Positions 1 to 12,634 of a stretch of DNA of 64,000 nucleotides are shown here, in pieces; within the stretch, counting starts at the first letter, position 1, and each line of letters opens with the position of its first letter. The translations under genes and the position numbers were made by a program. This stretch comes from Irpex lacteus. Taxonomy: Eukaryota; Basidiomycota; Agaricomycetes; Polyporales; Irpicaceae. The stretch lies in contig MQVO02000013.1 in assembly GCA_001986395.2 (NCBI GenBank), forward strand, positions 124,001 to 188,000, read 5' to 3'. The notes under the pieces are model-generated. The model did no database searches, was not told the origin of the DNA, and was given only the letters and a program-made list of their open reading frames with translations.

Positions 1-1680
1 AAGCCGGCAGCGACAAAGGGGTTGTCCAGTAGTCGACGGATATCGCATGGTCCTGGATGGAGCACTAGACCTATGCCATGACTAGAAAGTGTAGTCGGTC
101 GGCCAATTTCGATTAGGGAATGTATGAGAGGACGGCTGTAGCAGAAAATGTTGAAAGTGAGCCCATGGGAGCACGTACCGTGAACGCGAATGCACTGGGC
201 AGTCATACTCCGCGTAAGGTCTCACCATAACGTGCAACGTGCACGCAAGCTTCACATATGCCGAGCAGAAGGCAGCTGATAGTATACAAGAACGTTAGCA
301 AGCGTACGCGATACAGACAGAGGGGAGGGTACGCACCTAGAAGCTGTTTACCTCTCCAAGATCCTTCTCAGCCTTGATCAACGTCGATACTCGACGGGAT
401 TGTATGCTCTACACAACCGTACCCAAGGCGTACGCACGCCGCTTGAGATTGAGACGGGGAGGCGACGAGAGTGCACGTCGAAGTCGTTCCTGGCCATGGG
501 CTGTGTAGTATGTTGTTTGCTCGTCTTCAAATTGATCGGTCGTCCATGGCCCAGGACCAGTGATTGGACGTCCTTACAACTACCGGGTCAGCATGAGGGC
601 GGAGTAGAGAGCACTGATGTGAGAGGCAGGAGGGAGAAAAGGACGAGAGAAGATGAGCTGAGGATAAGAGGGAGAGCAAAGGCCGATCGAGACGCCCGCT
701 GGTCTTAACTATCTTGGTCGCTGACGTCCACCACCGACTGCCGTCTAAGCAACTCAATTCTACGTCTGGCTATCAATTGGACGCTACTGTTGTTATAACC
801 CTGAGGCGTAGGCAATGCGGACACAGAGCAAGCTTACGGTTTATACCACCGGTCTATTCTCGATTACCTGTTCAACCCTTCGTTCGATGGGTGGTCTAGT
901 GGACTGCCTACGTCTCAATGAACTGAATCGTCTCATCCACAGTGCTTGCCGCTATGTCATGACTGTATATAGTTCCAGTATCCGACAATGCTCGCCGTTT
1001 ATCGGGGTCCTGGAAGCTGTCGGTCGGGCGTAGGAAGTGACGGACGCCGTGTACCAGATACTACAAACGGACGCGGTCTACTCAGACGGCAATACATTGG
1101 GAGATCGCTGTGAAGTACTGAGGAGGCCTACGACATGGTGATAAGTCCCTAGCGAGGTGTTTTCCCGGTGAACGGTCTGTGTGTCCATGATCATACGCTT
1201 AATCCCAAACTCATGCAACGAAATCACAGCTCTTCGTCGTTCACGCCGAATACTGTATATACGCACCACAGGCAACGCAGTCATGTTCTTGCTGGCCGTT
1301 CGATGCGTCTTGCACATTGCGCTCTGAGGTCGTGAATACTCAACGGCATAGCAGCGCTCAGGCCTCAGGGTTCGTGACGGTTCAGGCCGTTTGAGTACGT
1401 AGTTTGCCTCTGGTCACTGCGTCGAGCCAAGTTTAATTTGGATTTCTAGTATTGTTGCCTTCTTTGATGGGCTTGACGTGTTCCTGCTGCCAGCAAACCC
1501 TTGATTCTTTTGCTGGCCGAAACGACTTTCGAGAGGCGCCCATGAATATCGCCTGGCAATTCAAGCGCTAGTCCGCCTCATTGCCCAAGCCTCGCACCTC
1601 GCACGAGGCATCCTTGCATAGCGGTTACGCAGCCACCCCCCTCCTCTTTTCTCTCTACCACCACCTCTCGAGAACAACCC
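1..1680. other. No supportable gene; 5' flank of the DUF6535 gene
   Basis: I see only short open frames on both strands with no recognisable domain or convincing intron structure. The last ~70 bases (about 1615-1680) are pyrimidine-rich, as in many basidiomycete 5' untranslated regions, and lead into a candidate 5'UTR intron. Confidence 0.5.
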
Positions 1681-1749
1681 GTACGTCCCTCTCCCGCTTT
1701 CCAATTTGCCCCGTTGATACCTGGAACTGACACCCTCGTTCGTTTTCAG
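1681..1749 (+). other. Candidate 5'UTR intron of the DUF6535 gene
   Basis: The stretch begins GTACGT and ends TTTTCAG, with a pyrimidine-rich interior, and lies 70 bases before the chosen start codon. It is inferred from splice consensus only. The true first exon could also carry another upstream start. Confidence 0.4.
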
Positions 1750-1819
1750 TGAGAATCCCGCAGCCGCAGACAGAAACGCCTACGCAGAAGACGATTCTAT
1801 ACCCAGATTTTGAGCCGAT

Positions 1820-2130
1820 ATGACTGAGCCGACTGGACCTGAGCCGACTGGAGGAGTGCCGATTGCAGGAGTGCCGACAGTGCTCGAGCCGAATGCACTA
1901 GAGCCGACTGGAGATGTGCCGACTAGGCTTGAGCCGACAGAGGATGTGCCGACTGTATTCGAGCCGACTGCAGATGTGCTGACTGTAGATGTGCCGACTG
2001 GACCTGAGCCGACTGCTGTAGAGCCGACCGCAGCCGAGCTGCAAGGATCTGCGCCGACAGCAGAAGTGCCGTTGGAAGGTGTGTCACCAGGAGGTGCGCC
2101 ACCTGTGCCGACCGTTGCAGAGCCGACGCA
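1820..2130 (+). repeat. Coding minisatellite, GAGCCGACTG / GTGCCGACTG units
   Basis: Units of about 15-30 bases built on (gag or gtg)-ccgac-(t/a)g repeat imperfectly and encode alternating EPT and VPT motifs at the N terminus of the DUF6535 protein. The unit length is a multiple of three, so the antisense frame is open too. Confidence 0.8.
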
Positions 2131-4916
2131 ACACGACATGATGCACGCTGCTGCTCGTGCCCCTCAGGATTCGGATGGGACTGGCCCTGCTGAGGGTGGC
2201 ATCCCGCAGCAGACGCCGGACCCTTCGAGCGAGCCTCGGTTGCAGGACAGAGCCAACCCGCCTCTGCCACAGGGCAAGGAGCCTGCGGGGACGGCCACGG
2301 ACCAAGATGCGGATGCAGCCTCGAACGTGCGCTACGTTCTCTCTGGCCAGCCGACTGGATGGGCGGCCATGGCGGCACATATGCGCGAGTACGACGAGGA
2401 GAAGGTCAAGAATACCAAGGAGGATATTGATACCTTGCTGACCTTTGTAAGTAGTTGTTCTCTTCTGTCGCTGCACTGTCACTTATGACTTGTCTTGTAG
2501 GCTGGCTTATTCTCCGCGGCCCTCACCGCCTTCCTTGTGGAATCCTACTCCAATCTCCTCCCTGACCCTAATGCACAGACTGCAGCTGAGTCAACACAGT
2601 CCCTTGTTGTGATGCAGCAGATGTACCTCCATGCATACAACTCATCCTCAGACCCTACCATTGCTCTTGCCCCTGCTGTTCCCCCTCCCTTTCAACCATC
2701 TCTCAATGACATCCGAGTCAATGTCCTCTGGTTTGCCTCACTCATCTTCAGTTTGATGACTGCCTCCTTTGCTATCCTAGTGAAGCAGTGGCTCAGAGAG
2801 TATCTGGCTGTTGACAATCCCTCTCCTCATGCCCGCCTTCGTATTCGTCACTACCGAGAACCTGGCCTGAGGACCTGGAAGGTGTTTGAGATAGCTGCTG
2901 TTCTCCCACTTCTGCAGCAGCTTGCTCTTGCCCTGTTCTTCATAGGGCTTTGCTACTTCACTGCTGCAGTGCATGAAAGTGTCAAGGATACAACTCTTCC
3001 ACTTGTTGCTGGATGGGCTTTCTGCTTCACCACTGTCACAATACTTCCCTTGTTCTTCCCCCGATGTCCATATAAAATCACCTTGCTCAAATCGATACAT
3101 CTCAGTGTGCATATGCATGTAGTCAGAGCAGTGCAGCAAGGTGCCCATTGGTTGTACTATAGGACTCCCTCAGGTCACTGGCTGGACAGGTGGTCAGGTA
3201 AAGTCTGTGACTCCTTATCAGCCTACCTTTCTCTGCATGATGAGAGGAAGTTTGTCACAGTGGACACCTCCGACTTGGAAATACTTGCTGAAGTGGACAG
3301 TGTCCAATCTAATGATGAACTTATTGGTACAGTGATTTTTGAGTCTCTCCAGCAAATCCAAGAGCCCAAGTGGGAAGATATAATCAAGTTTCTGTACCGC
3401 TTGATTGAGCCACGTGTACAAAGAAGCAACTTCCTCTCTTATTCATGGCACCATGTAGACTTGGGTCTGTTGACTAGACCAGCATACACTGGCATTACCA
3501 ACATTCTCTGTCATCACCTTCGAGTGCAATTCAGCAAGTCAGAAGATCGCCAGTGGATGACACAAGGTGTCAATCCACATGCACTTTGCCTCCTGTTCTC
3601 TGAGAGCCGTCATCAGCTCCCTCAATCCGGGATGAAGATGTTAGAGCAGCATGGTACCGACATAGTATGGGTCCTTGCAAAAAGCTGTGGAGGATCTAAG
3701 GTTAGACACGAAGCTTACTATTGGCTCTTTGTCTGCATGAATGGCAGAGCTAAAGATCGCAACTGGAGCTGGGAACTATGCCTGCAGTATTTTGAAATCA
3801 TTGCAGATACCATCTTTCATAGCTCTGGAGAAACATCCCCTTCTGAACCCTTCTCACTGCAAGGAGATATGACGTCATGGCCTTGGAGTGCTTGGAATGA
3901 TGACTATGTTTGGGGATATTACTTATGCAATTGTGCTATGAAGTTCTTATCAGAATCTATCACTTCAATACTACAAGAAACAGAACCTGCCACCAGTAGT
4001 AACCACAGTCCACACTCTGTCTTGTTACTATCATCTGTTGCAAATCAGAGAAACAGAAACCTTTGCACTGTTGGTGCTCTGGTTGGCATGTGGAACTTGG
4101 CCAATATAGCAGGATATGGACACTCATTACACTTTGTAATTGAGAGCTGCCTCTCTCAACAAAGTGGCACACTGGCTGTTTTACAAGCACTCGGCCAAGT
4201 GGAGGGATCAATACTTACTGGTACTTTCTTTTATTCAGTGCCGAAAGGTACGTCCACTACATAGACTGTGTGATTCTAATACTAATCATGACTTGATACA
4301 AGTCAATAACCAGACACTTCAAAATCTAACGAATGCACTTTCCAATCCTACTTTCTTTGAACACCGCCCCTTGAAGATCTACTCTATACTTACGCATGCT
4401 TTCAAGGTGCTTTACTTTGGAATCCATCTTGCTGACCAGGAAGACACTCTCCAATACCAGGATCAGTTCAGGACACTCTTTGGAACCTTGACTCGAGTTG
4501 TCTACCAGTCAACAGAAGATTTTACTCCAACTCAAGAACATGAACTTGCTAGTGCTGGCTCTTCTACTGCAAGTCAGGACCAGTTGCTCGTTCAGTTCAT
4601 TTATGGTTCCTCTATAGAGTTCAAAGCTGCAGTCAATACTGTTACAAAGGCCTGTCTTGCACATATCCAGAGACAAGATCTTAAGAGTGCTGATAAAACA
4701 TGGACAGTCTGGGATCCAGTGATGGAGTATGAGTTTTGGACTTCACTGTTCAAGCCTAATGAGACTGTCTGTGAAGATAGCCTCATAGAATGGCTGTTGG
4801 CGCTCTACATGGCCTCTCAGAGGGTTCAGAATGATGAGGAGATCAACAAGGAGTTCTACAGGATTAGACTGCTTGGGCTTGTGGAAAAGGTTAGGAAGAA
4901 GTATCCAATGCTATGA
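1820..4916 (+). CDS. DUF6535 domain-containing membrane protein
   Basis: Exons 1820-2446, 2501-4247 and 4303-4916 join in phase to give about 995 aa. The first ~130 residues are a low-complexity Pro/Glu/Thr/Val region from a minisatellite. The DUF6535 core follows (about residues 180-390): a WAAMA segment, then roughly four hydrophobic helices, including a stretch around VLWFASLIFSLMTASFAIL and one around LALALFFIGLCYF, with the family-typical KQWLREY and REPGLRTWKVFEIAAVLP signatures between them. The long C-terminal part has no domain I recognise. DUF6535 proteins are multi-copy and of unknown function in Agaricomycetes; membrane location is inferred from the helices. The start is the first Met of the open frame; the repeat region makes it uncertain. 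The introns have good GTAAGT/GTACGT donors. Confidence 0.85.
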
Positions 4917-7900
4917 TTGATATTCTTGTAGATGATGTAGTCAACATAAGTAGGATAGCATTACCAGACCAGTGACCTCCATCTCTGTCCTTAGTTGACC
5001 ACAGAACTTGTCAAGCAGTGTTATTTTTGACTAAATGTGATGATGACACACAGAATAGAAACATGGAGGACAGAAGGACAGACAACTGGCATTGTCCAGA
5101 TGTATTGTCAGATGTCTACCTTCGGGAGCAGTATCAGTGGAAGTGACTGTAACGAAGTGTTAAAAGCTGAGAAACAACTCCAAAGTTACATACACACCTA
5201 GCGGTGAGACACCAAGCCGCGCTCGGATAAGAGACAAGAACCTACAGACCACCTAACCCCGGAACGGAGCGATAACGTGGCCTGCGATGAGCGAGGGAGT
5301 GTGTAGTGGTGCGAGGGTCTCTGAGTCCCAAGACTGACTAACCAACAACCAACGCCGCAACGCAGAGGTAGTCAATCCGAACTCAACACTAGGTCAAGTG
5401 TGGCTGCTAGAGACGGAACCGGAACAACGATCGTGACACACACAGCAGGGCCTTCCGTCCGTAGACAGAAGTATACGTCCTACTAAGACTGGTCGCAACC
5501 ACGCACAAGCACCAAGAAACCACGGAAGACTCTAGCACGGGCCGTTGGTACAACGGAACTACAGGATCCGGGGGAGAAGAGGGAACGGAACGCAGACCGT
5601 ACGCACGGATCGGACGCACGGGAACGGAACACGCAAAGTCGCAAAGGAAACGCAGTAACGCAGTCGCAGTCGCAGTCGCAAACGCAGTATAACGCAGTCG
5701 CAGTGAACGCAGAGTCGCAAAGTCGCAATAAGGGAGTTTTTGGTAGAGAGAGTTTTTAGAGGTTGTGAAGGAGTTCCGGACGCGAGTTTGAGGGGTAAAC
5801 TGTAGCGGGTGGATTTCTTGTCTCTATCCTACGAGTACAGGTCTCCTTATATACTGTAGAGCGTCCATAAGTAAAGTCGAACTTAGAGAAATATCGTCCA
5901 TGGGTGACTAAGCGAATGTAAAGGGAAATGACACAATCCGTGCCAAGAAACGAGTCATAGGATAAAATATTGGATGAAACAGGTACGTCGGGACGGCACG
6001 GGGAGGATAGTGCAGGACGGAAAGCGGGCACGGACGAATGAGAGGCAGGGAAAATAAAGGGTCAGGCGATAGGGAGGGTAACAGCGAATAGGAATACAAG
6101 GGTAGCGGGCGCCAAGAGAGGAGGTGGAGCGGTGGTCATATGGTCCAAAGGGGCAGTCGTCGGGAGTTGCGAACACGAGGCTAGGGGCGCTAGCAACCAA
6201 TTTGACAGGCAGCTATTTTGGTCCGTCCGATAACGCCGAAGAGAGTCGTCCGTCGATCAAACGGGGGCGAGGCGTCGGTCGTCCGAGGGGAAAGCACATG
6301 GTTGCCCGTGGTCGCCAGGGTCCCGTCGTTAATTTGAAGATCCGCGACGAGTAGAACGATCCGGGAGATCACGAGGTCGGGCTGAGACAAGAAGGTGTTC
6401 CGTGAACGACAAAGGTCCGTGGATGGAAGGGTTCCGTGGCGGGCGTATGCGAAGTTCCGTGGTGATAATGGATCGAGCGGAAAATGCCGTTTTCAGCAGT
6501 CTGGAACGTGCAGCCGTTCAGCCACGTGTCAGCGGTCATATGTCAGGGCTAGGCTCTCAATCGTATGTGACACATCACATTAGTCCACACGCAAATTAGT
6601 GGGTAAGATACCAGAACCATATTCATGTGGACGTGACTAATGAAATAGAAATAGCAGGTGGGCATGTTAACATGCATACAGCAGACAGACAGCACTGCAC
6701 ACACCTAGACACCAATGACCTCTCTGAGCTTTCAGGTCCTTCAGAGTAGTTATCACTGCCTACGATGGACTAAACTAGGCTCACCGCTGTGCGAGATGTA
6801 TCATGTGCGACACAACAGGCATTGGGCGAGATAACAGTATTGTTCTTATATCAACTTGGCCACCAACTAATGAGATGGAAAATGATGGTCAAAGGAGTAT
6901 GCAAGAAGCTGTGGCGATGGACCATTGTGAACGGGAGAGGAATGGCTCAGATCGAATGCCACAATAGCTATCAATGGTTGGGCATGTTGAAGGTCTTTGC
7001 AGTAGATGTGGCTAAACAGATATGTCAAAGGTTGAAAATGAGGCAGAGAATCGACACGAGGAACTCACTGTAGTGATAACTTGAAGCATCACGTGCAGTA
7101 GCGCAATCGGTCTCAATGTGTCACAGCTCAAGCCTATAGGTCATCGCGAAGAGAAAGTCTGAAAAATGTTGAATAGTTGGTGCTCACTGAATGAGCACTG
7201 ACGTTAGAGTGTACACTGCACACGAACAATACGGTTACTCACCGAAAAGAAGATTACTACAATGCTTCTCAGCCCTGACTTTGATTAGCCCATAACACTG
7301 AGGATGACCGGGGCGGCTCACGATAGCACACAGAAGTACTGCGCACGTCCCAGTGAAATGGAGGTGTGTAGACGCCAGCGAGGCCGTTCTTGTGCGCATG
7401 ACTCGGAAGCTACTGCACTAGCAGTAGAGTACCCAGTCCATCCGACGATGTGCGTGACTCGATTGGCAGGAGATGAAATAAATGAGCGAGCATGACCCTT
7501 GGAGCGACCAATGAGTTAGACCAGTTATTCCCTTCGTATGGCTAGTGAAATGAGACTCACCAGTGATGTTGGAACCCCTAGTACTACGTATCTTCGAGTG
7601 AAGTCCGCTGCCGTGGTCCCATCCAAGACATTGTGAATGGATGAACAAGCCTGGAGCTGGACTAAGAGACTTGGTGTTCACAAATTCCAGTACAGGCTAC
7701 TTGACTATCCGCCAAGGCGATCGAGGATGTCGAGGAACCAGCCTGAGGTGCAACTGGAGTCGGCCGACGCGGTTCCAGACGGCGCATCAATCCATCACCC
7801 CGAAGTCACAACGAAAGTCACACGGTGTCACAAGCTGTCAGGGCGGGCTAGATGTGCTAATTGATATAGCCGTGACGTCACGCCCAATCTCCCCACACCG

Positions 7901-7964
7901 TCTGGTACCCACACCACTCTCCAGCCTGTTCTTTATTTCCAACACTCACCATCCTCAGCATCTC
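4917..7964. other. Gene-free interval (3 kb)
   Basis: No gene is supportable. It holds the 3' flank of the DUF6535 gene, a CGCAGT-type low-complexity patch near 5650-5730, a 14-bp perfect palindrome GCATGTTAACATGC at 6662-6675, and the promoter of the acetylhydrolase. Open frames here are short and lack domains. Isolated splice-like motifs occur but do not chain into a protein. Confidence 0.5.
5650..5732. repeat. CGCAGT simple-repeat patch
   Basis: Irregular reiteration of CGCAGT / CGCAAA hexamers (for example three CGCAGT-like units in a row at about 5660-5680). Confidence 0.6.
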
Positions 7965-10278
7965 ATGGCCATAGCTCCTGTCGAGAAGATAAAGTCGAGC
8001 AATCGACTTCGCTCGTCCTCGGTCGGTAACCTACTGCTGGGCAGGCACTCAACCCCACCTTCACCCACTCTTTCCTCTTCATCGTCCTCGTCTTCAAGTG
8101 GGAAAATCAAGAAACAGAAACATCGTAGACGGCCATCAAGTCTCAATGGTGTTCCACGACCAACGACGACCTCGCTGCATCCAGCACCAGAACCTCCGAA
8201 GCTGCACTCCGTACCGCGACACTCGCCCTTCGGAGCCCTTCTCTCTCGCACGCTACCAAACTACACCGGCAAGTACGAGGTTGGCGTGTGTGACCTCGAG
8301 ATTCCAGTATCAAGACGAACGTTTGGTACATTCAAGTACAAGCATATGCCGGATTCCGATGTCGCTGGGATAGCTATGGACACGGTCTTGTGCTCACTCT
8401 TCTACCCATGTGAGCGGCAGGAAAAGCAGAAGGGTGTTGCATGGTTCCCCAAGTGAGTATTCGTATCTATCTTTTATTGCGTTTGTCTTCCCCTCCATCC
8501 TCGAGCCTCATCACGCACGATACGACGAGCTCCGCACCGTTGTGCCGTTGCCAATCTGGGTAGCTTACTCAAGCGGTGCACCACCTTGAAGTCCGGCGGA
8601 CAGCGGTGACTTTGGGACCCACCACAAGTAAGCACGGTGTTGGCACCTACGGCTGAATGTTCCGGAATGCTGCAATACGTGAGGCCTGTTGCTCCCAGAA
8701 CATTATGGAACCGTGGGGTCTGCGGGCGGCATTTCGTCAGCATGGTCGCTGAGCCACCGGTGGTGCATCTAATAGTAGCACATCAAGAGTACGATGATGT
8801 TACAGGACATGTGTTTATATGTCGTCATCTTCATTTTATACCTTCCGCGTGCTCTCATGTGTTAGTACGGATTGACTTATCGCGCTTTTGACTTCTAGAT
8901 TAACACAAACTATTGATGGATTCCTCAAGATGGCCAAGCGAACGCCAAATGTCTGGTACAGGATGGCAGCTTGTAAGCATTCTTGTTGAGGGTTCAATAC
9001 GATTGCTTACACACCTTGAATAGATCCCGTCGCGGCCGCCGCGATATCTGGAACAACATTCCCCGCAACAAAGGACGCAGCTCTCGCGAATCCCCCAAGC
9101 GAGTCAGGAAAATGGCCACTGATGTTATTCAGTCACGGCGTCGGCTGCTCTCGCCTCATGTATTCTGCGTTCTGCGGCGAGATGGCCAGTAGAGGATTCG
9201 TCGTCGCCTCGCTAGAGCATCGAGACGGGACCAGCCCAAGTTCCACCATCGCATCTCACGACGGCACGTCCACTGTCGTAGACTGGCTTGAGTGGAGCGA
9301 TTTATAGTACGTGTTCGAAACGTCTTCCGATTATCAGCAGAGCTGACGAAAGACCATGTAGTTGGCCCGATTTAAAGGAACAACCGAGAGACGATACCAT
9401 ACTTAGACACGCTCAAATAGAGCTTCGAAAGGCTGAAATAGAGGCTGTTGTAGACGCAATACAGAAGTTGTCCACCGGCGAGGAGCTCACCAGATACTCG
9501 ATGTGCTCTTCGGCCTTCGATTGGACTCGGTTTCAAAAGGTAGATGCCACCAAGCCTATTATTGTGGGTCACTCTTTGGGTGGTAGTGCAGCAGTGAGTA
9601 ATTGAGATTGAATGCTTGAAGGATGATGGCTGATTGGAGTAGTTGGCCTCGTCTTCTGAGGGCAACATCGACTATCGCGCAGTTATTGTATTCGATCCTG
9701 CCGTGCAACGTACGTACATCGACTTTCGTGGACTGGTTTGATACTGAATGCCCGAATCAGGCCTTGAACCCTGGCGTTCACCCATACCACACCCGCTCCT
9801 AGTTATCAACTCGGAAGAGTTCATCGTCGGGCGCGAATACACCATCTTCTCCGAACAAATCGCCCACACCGCAACCAAAGACATGCAAGTATACAGCATC
9901 GGCGGAGCTACGCACCCCTCCTTCTCCGACGTCTTTCTCATCCTCCCAGGCGCCATCAACAAAATGACGGGTCTCAAATGCGCGTCGACGTCCGTCATCG
10001 AGCGTGCCGTGCGCGCGACGGAGGAGTTTTTGGCGGGGGAGGACGGGCATAGTGGGAGGGTTACGTATGATGAGGTGTTTAAGGATGAGGAGGATAGGAA
10101 GAGGAAGATGAGGGAGAGGGGGGCGACGGCGAAGAATAAGAAGAGGAACGAGGAGGAGGGGGAGGAGGAGGGTGGGAAGTTGTATAGGCCTATTGGGAGG
10201 CCAGGGGAGTTGGCGTGGCACCGGCTTGAGGTCGGGAGTGCGTCGGGAGGGTCGAGTCCGGATGTTGGGAGTGCGTAG
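7965..10278 (+). CDS. Platelet-activating factor acetylhydrolase-like lipase (PAF-AH II family)
   Basis: Six exons (7965-8452, 8899-8972, 9024-9306, 9362-9593, 9643-9709, 9761-10278) join in phase to about 553 aa. Members hydrolyse the sn-2 acetyl or short oxidised acyl chain of phospholipids. The nucleophile elbow GHSLGG (Ser of GxSxG) lies near residue 350; the oxyanion/strand motif [12 protein letters not shown] and the EHRDG motif precede it, followed by a likely acid in VFDPAV and a His in GATHPSFSD. The N terminus (~75 residues) is Ser-rich and basic with no clear signal peptide; the C terminus is a charged Lys/Glu tail of ~90 residues. The first intron (446 nt) is unusually long and might hide a small extra exon, although the phase is perfect without one. 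A frame upstream of Met 7965 is open, but the chosen ATG follows a CT-rich leader. Confidence 0.9.
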
Positions 10279-10614
10279 GACGGATGTGGAAGGACGGAGT
10301 GTGTGAGATGGATTCATGGACTAGTGTTATTTCGTTTGCTTTGACATTGGAGTGTGTATTTGCTATGTAGAAGACAGCGTTGTGTCGCTGTCTACACTGT
10401 ATCGGTAACTAACATGTTTGGTTTGAACTTTGTTTGTTCTTCTGAGTGGTTTTATATGTGTGTGTCATGGTCCCTTCCTCTCTTACATGATAGATGAGCA
10501 GCTGGATCAGGTAAAGCAAGCGTTTTCACCACCGTTTCCTCTATAAGAGGGGTATTCTCATATTAAATGTCCTCTTGCGGAGGCAAAGAGCAATAGGATA
10601 CACGTCCACACCAA
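10279..10614. other. Convergent 3' flanks
   Basis: Short interval between the acetylhydrolase stop and the methyltransferase stop on the opposite strand. It is T-rich in places and presumably holds both polyadenylation regions. No gene is seen. Confidence 0.5.
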
Positions 10615-12314
10615 TCAAAACAAAAACTTGACATTCTGATAAAACTCCAGCATCGGGTTCTCCCCACTCTTCAACTGCGTCTGCGCCAAATCCGCATACG
10701 TCTCCATAAACTCCGCATGCGTAAACACACTCGACTTGCGCTCGCCCACGGGCAACCCACTAGCAGAAGCCATACCATCCACCGGGAACCGTCTCGTCGT
10801 CGGATGATACGACGAGAAAAAATTCGCACCGACCGTCAGCGGCGAGACACTCGTCGAGAGCGGCGTCGTGCGCGGGTCGTCGATGCCGAGGCTCGGATGG
10901 AGATTCGGCTCGGTGAGGACGTGCTCGTACATATCGCGCAGACGTTCGAAGTCGGTGGGGAAGAAGATGTCGAAGTAGCCCTGTTTGACGAGGACGGTGT
11001 CGCAAGGTACGGTCGTCCCGCGCACGCGCGTCTGGACGACGGGCGCGCAGACGCCTTCGACTGTGTCGGGGAGGGAGGAGAAGTCGGAGAGGAGGAGGCG
11101 GTGCCGGGGGAAGCAGTGGCGGAGGGTGCGGAGGAGGGTGAGCAGGCGCGTGGGGAGGAATTCGGGGGGTGAGAGGTTGGGGGCGAGGGGGAGGGCGGTG
11201 TAGAGGGAGCGGAGGGAGGGGGAGAGCTTGAGGAGTCTGGGGAGGGGGGTGGGTGCCCGAGTTGACGGCGGAGGGCGATGAAGGAGGCGATTAGAGGGTC
11301 GGTGACGCGGGTGTAGTACATTGAGAAGTCGCCGTTGCCGTCGATTGTCACTAAGCCTTGGTATGGTTCTAGTGTTTTCAGGTCGTAGCGGATCATGTCG
11401 TGGGCAAAGTTGTCCTGGGGAAGCAAGGGTCAATCGTATCTGAGTATAGTGAGAGCACTATAGAGTACTTACTATGACTTCCATAGCCAAGAAGAAACAC
11501 GGCCGCGGCTCTGGAGTGTCCCAGCGGAATACACTCTTGTTTGTCACAGTGACATTAGGATGGTCTTCCAGTAGCAGCTTTTTCTGCAAGTCTGCCAAGC
11601 TTGCACTAATTTCAATGATGTTATAGCTCGTTCGCTCGTACACCTCCGGTCTCTCGTCTCGGAGATAATCGAGGATGTTCCGCGCGAGAGTACCATTACC
11701 CGCACCAATTTCGTAGATGACGAGGTCTTCGTACGGGAAGTACTTCAAGAGATACTCTGCAACAAGGCATTGAGCTAAAGCTTGACCATACCAGGGCTAA
11801 GTGGGCTGTTAGCCTTCAGCATCACGTATCGCAGTTCATGCAGAGACTATTTGCCACACACCTTGAACAGCTCAGTAGGCGTATGCCATATTTGTCTCCC
11901 TGGTCCTTCCTCCGCAGTCTCAAAGGCCTCATACCGCCGGGCCACCTCATCCTGAAACTCTACTGCGTTTCGCATCTTGCTGAAGTCTATTGGGTCGGTG
12001 TAGGTGAAGATGGTGGCTTGCTTGGGGAAATAGCCGTAGTGTGGATTGTACAGCGAATCCTCGATGAAGTCTCGAACCAACATCTTCACTTCTGTCGGAG
12101 GCTCCTTTAGGCTTTCTAGCTGATTCGCCGTAACTCGTTTGTACTTGACATGGTCGGGGTCTGGCGAGTCCGAGAACGAGAGGTTGTTGTAATTAGTCTT
12201 CACCGCTTTGCTACGTGACTGCTTGAACGTTGGGATGGAGGTTGTAAAGGCCCGGTGAGCGAGGAAGTTATGCTGCTTGGTCCATAAAAGGCGCAAGCTA
12301 CGAGTCGAGAGCAT
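10615..12314 (-). CDS. NDUFAF7/MidA-like mitochondrial SAM methyltransferase, with apparent frameshift
   Basis: Exons on the minus strand: 12314-11862, 11796-11473, 11414-10615. The family (DUF185) methylates an arginine of complex I subunit NDUFS2 during assembly in mitochondria. The start at 12314 gives an Arg/Ser-rich presequence (MLSTRSLRLLW) expected for mitochondrial import. Family marks: YNPHYGYFPKQ near residue 95; the SAM-binding YEIGAGNGTLARN; AMEVIDNFAHD; the C-terminal VKQGYFDIFFPTDFERL. In exon 3 the frame breaks between positions about 11235 and 11275, inside a C/G-rich run (minus strand ..CACCCCCCTCCCC..): the N-terminal part reads in one frame and RLLKLSPSLRSLY onward in another. 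The summed exon length is one base short of a multiple of three, so a single missing base explains it. This is either an assembly indel or a recent pseudogenising hit; no intron fits. Confidence 0.85.
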
Positions 12315-12634
12315 CTGGAGGCAGGTTGTCGTCGTCCAACACGACGGGCGTGGTGGAAGGCATTCAACGCTTGTCACACCGCGCTGCCCGACTCTGTGAC
12401 CCGACGCGTGACACGCTCGTCATGGCCACGACCTCCGGCGCTTCAAGTAGCAATGAGCACTTCTTACTGCATCTACTTACCTCTTGCCACAGCTTCCAGG
12501 GGACTCAGTTGTAGCTGCTTGTAACTTGTGGCGCTGTTTGCATACGTACCTCTGTTCAACATCCCTCGCGCTCAGACTCCTGGACTCACCCTGCGTGCTC
12601 AGGCTTAAGGCCCACTTAAAGGACCATACTAGTA
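12315..12634. promoter_or_regulatory. Divergent promoter between the NDUFAF7-like and ZW10-like genes
   Basis: The two start codons are 320 bp apart and head to head, so this interval must hold both core promoters. No TATA box or shared motif stands out. Confidence 0.5.

Noticed and set aside
1780..2139. Open frame of 119 codons antisense to the DUF6535 N terminus (Ser/Val/Gly-rich)
   Set aside because: It is the mirror of a codon-length minisatellite, which keeps the antisense frame open automatically; no start context or splice continuation.
6662..6675. GCATGTTAACATGC palindrome in the 5-8 kb gap
   Set aside because: Short palindromes of this size are expected by chance in 64 kb, and no gene or repeat is tied to it.
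10717..11203. Plus-strand open frames opposite the methyltransferase gene
   Set aside because: Shadows of GC-rich coding sequence; the minus strand carries recognisable family motifs.
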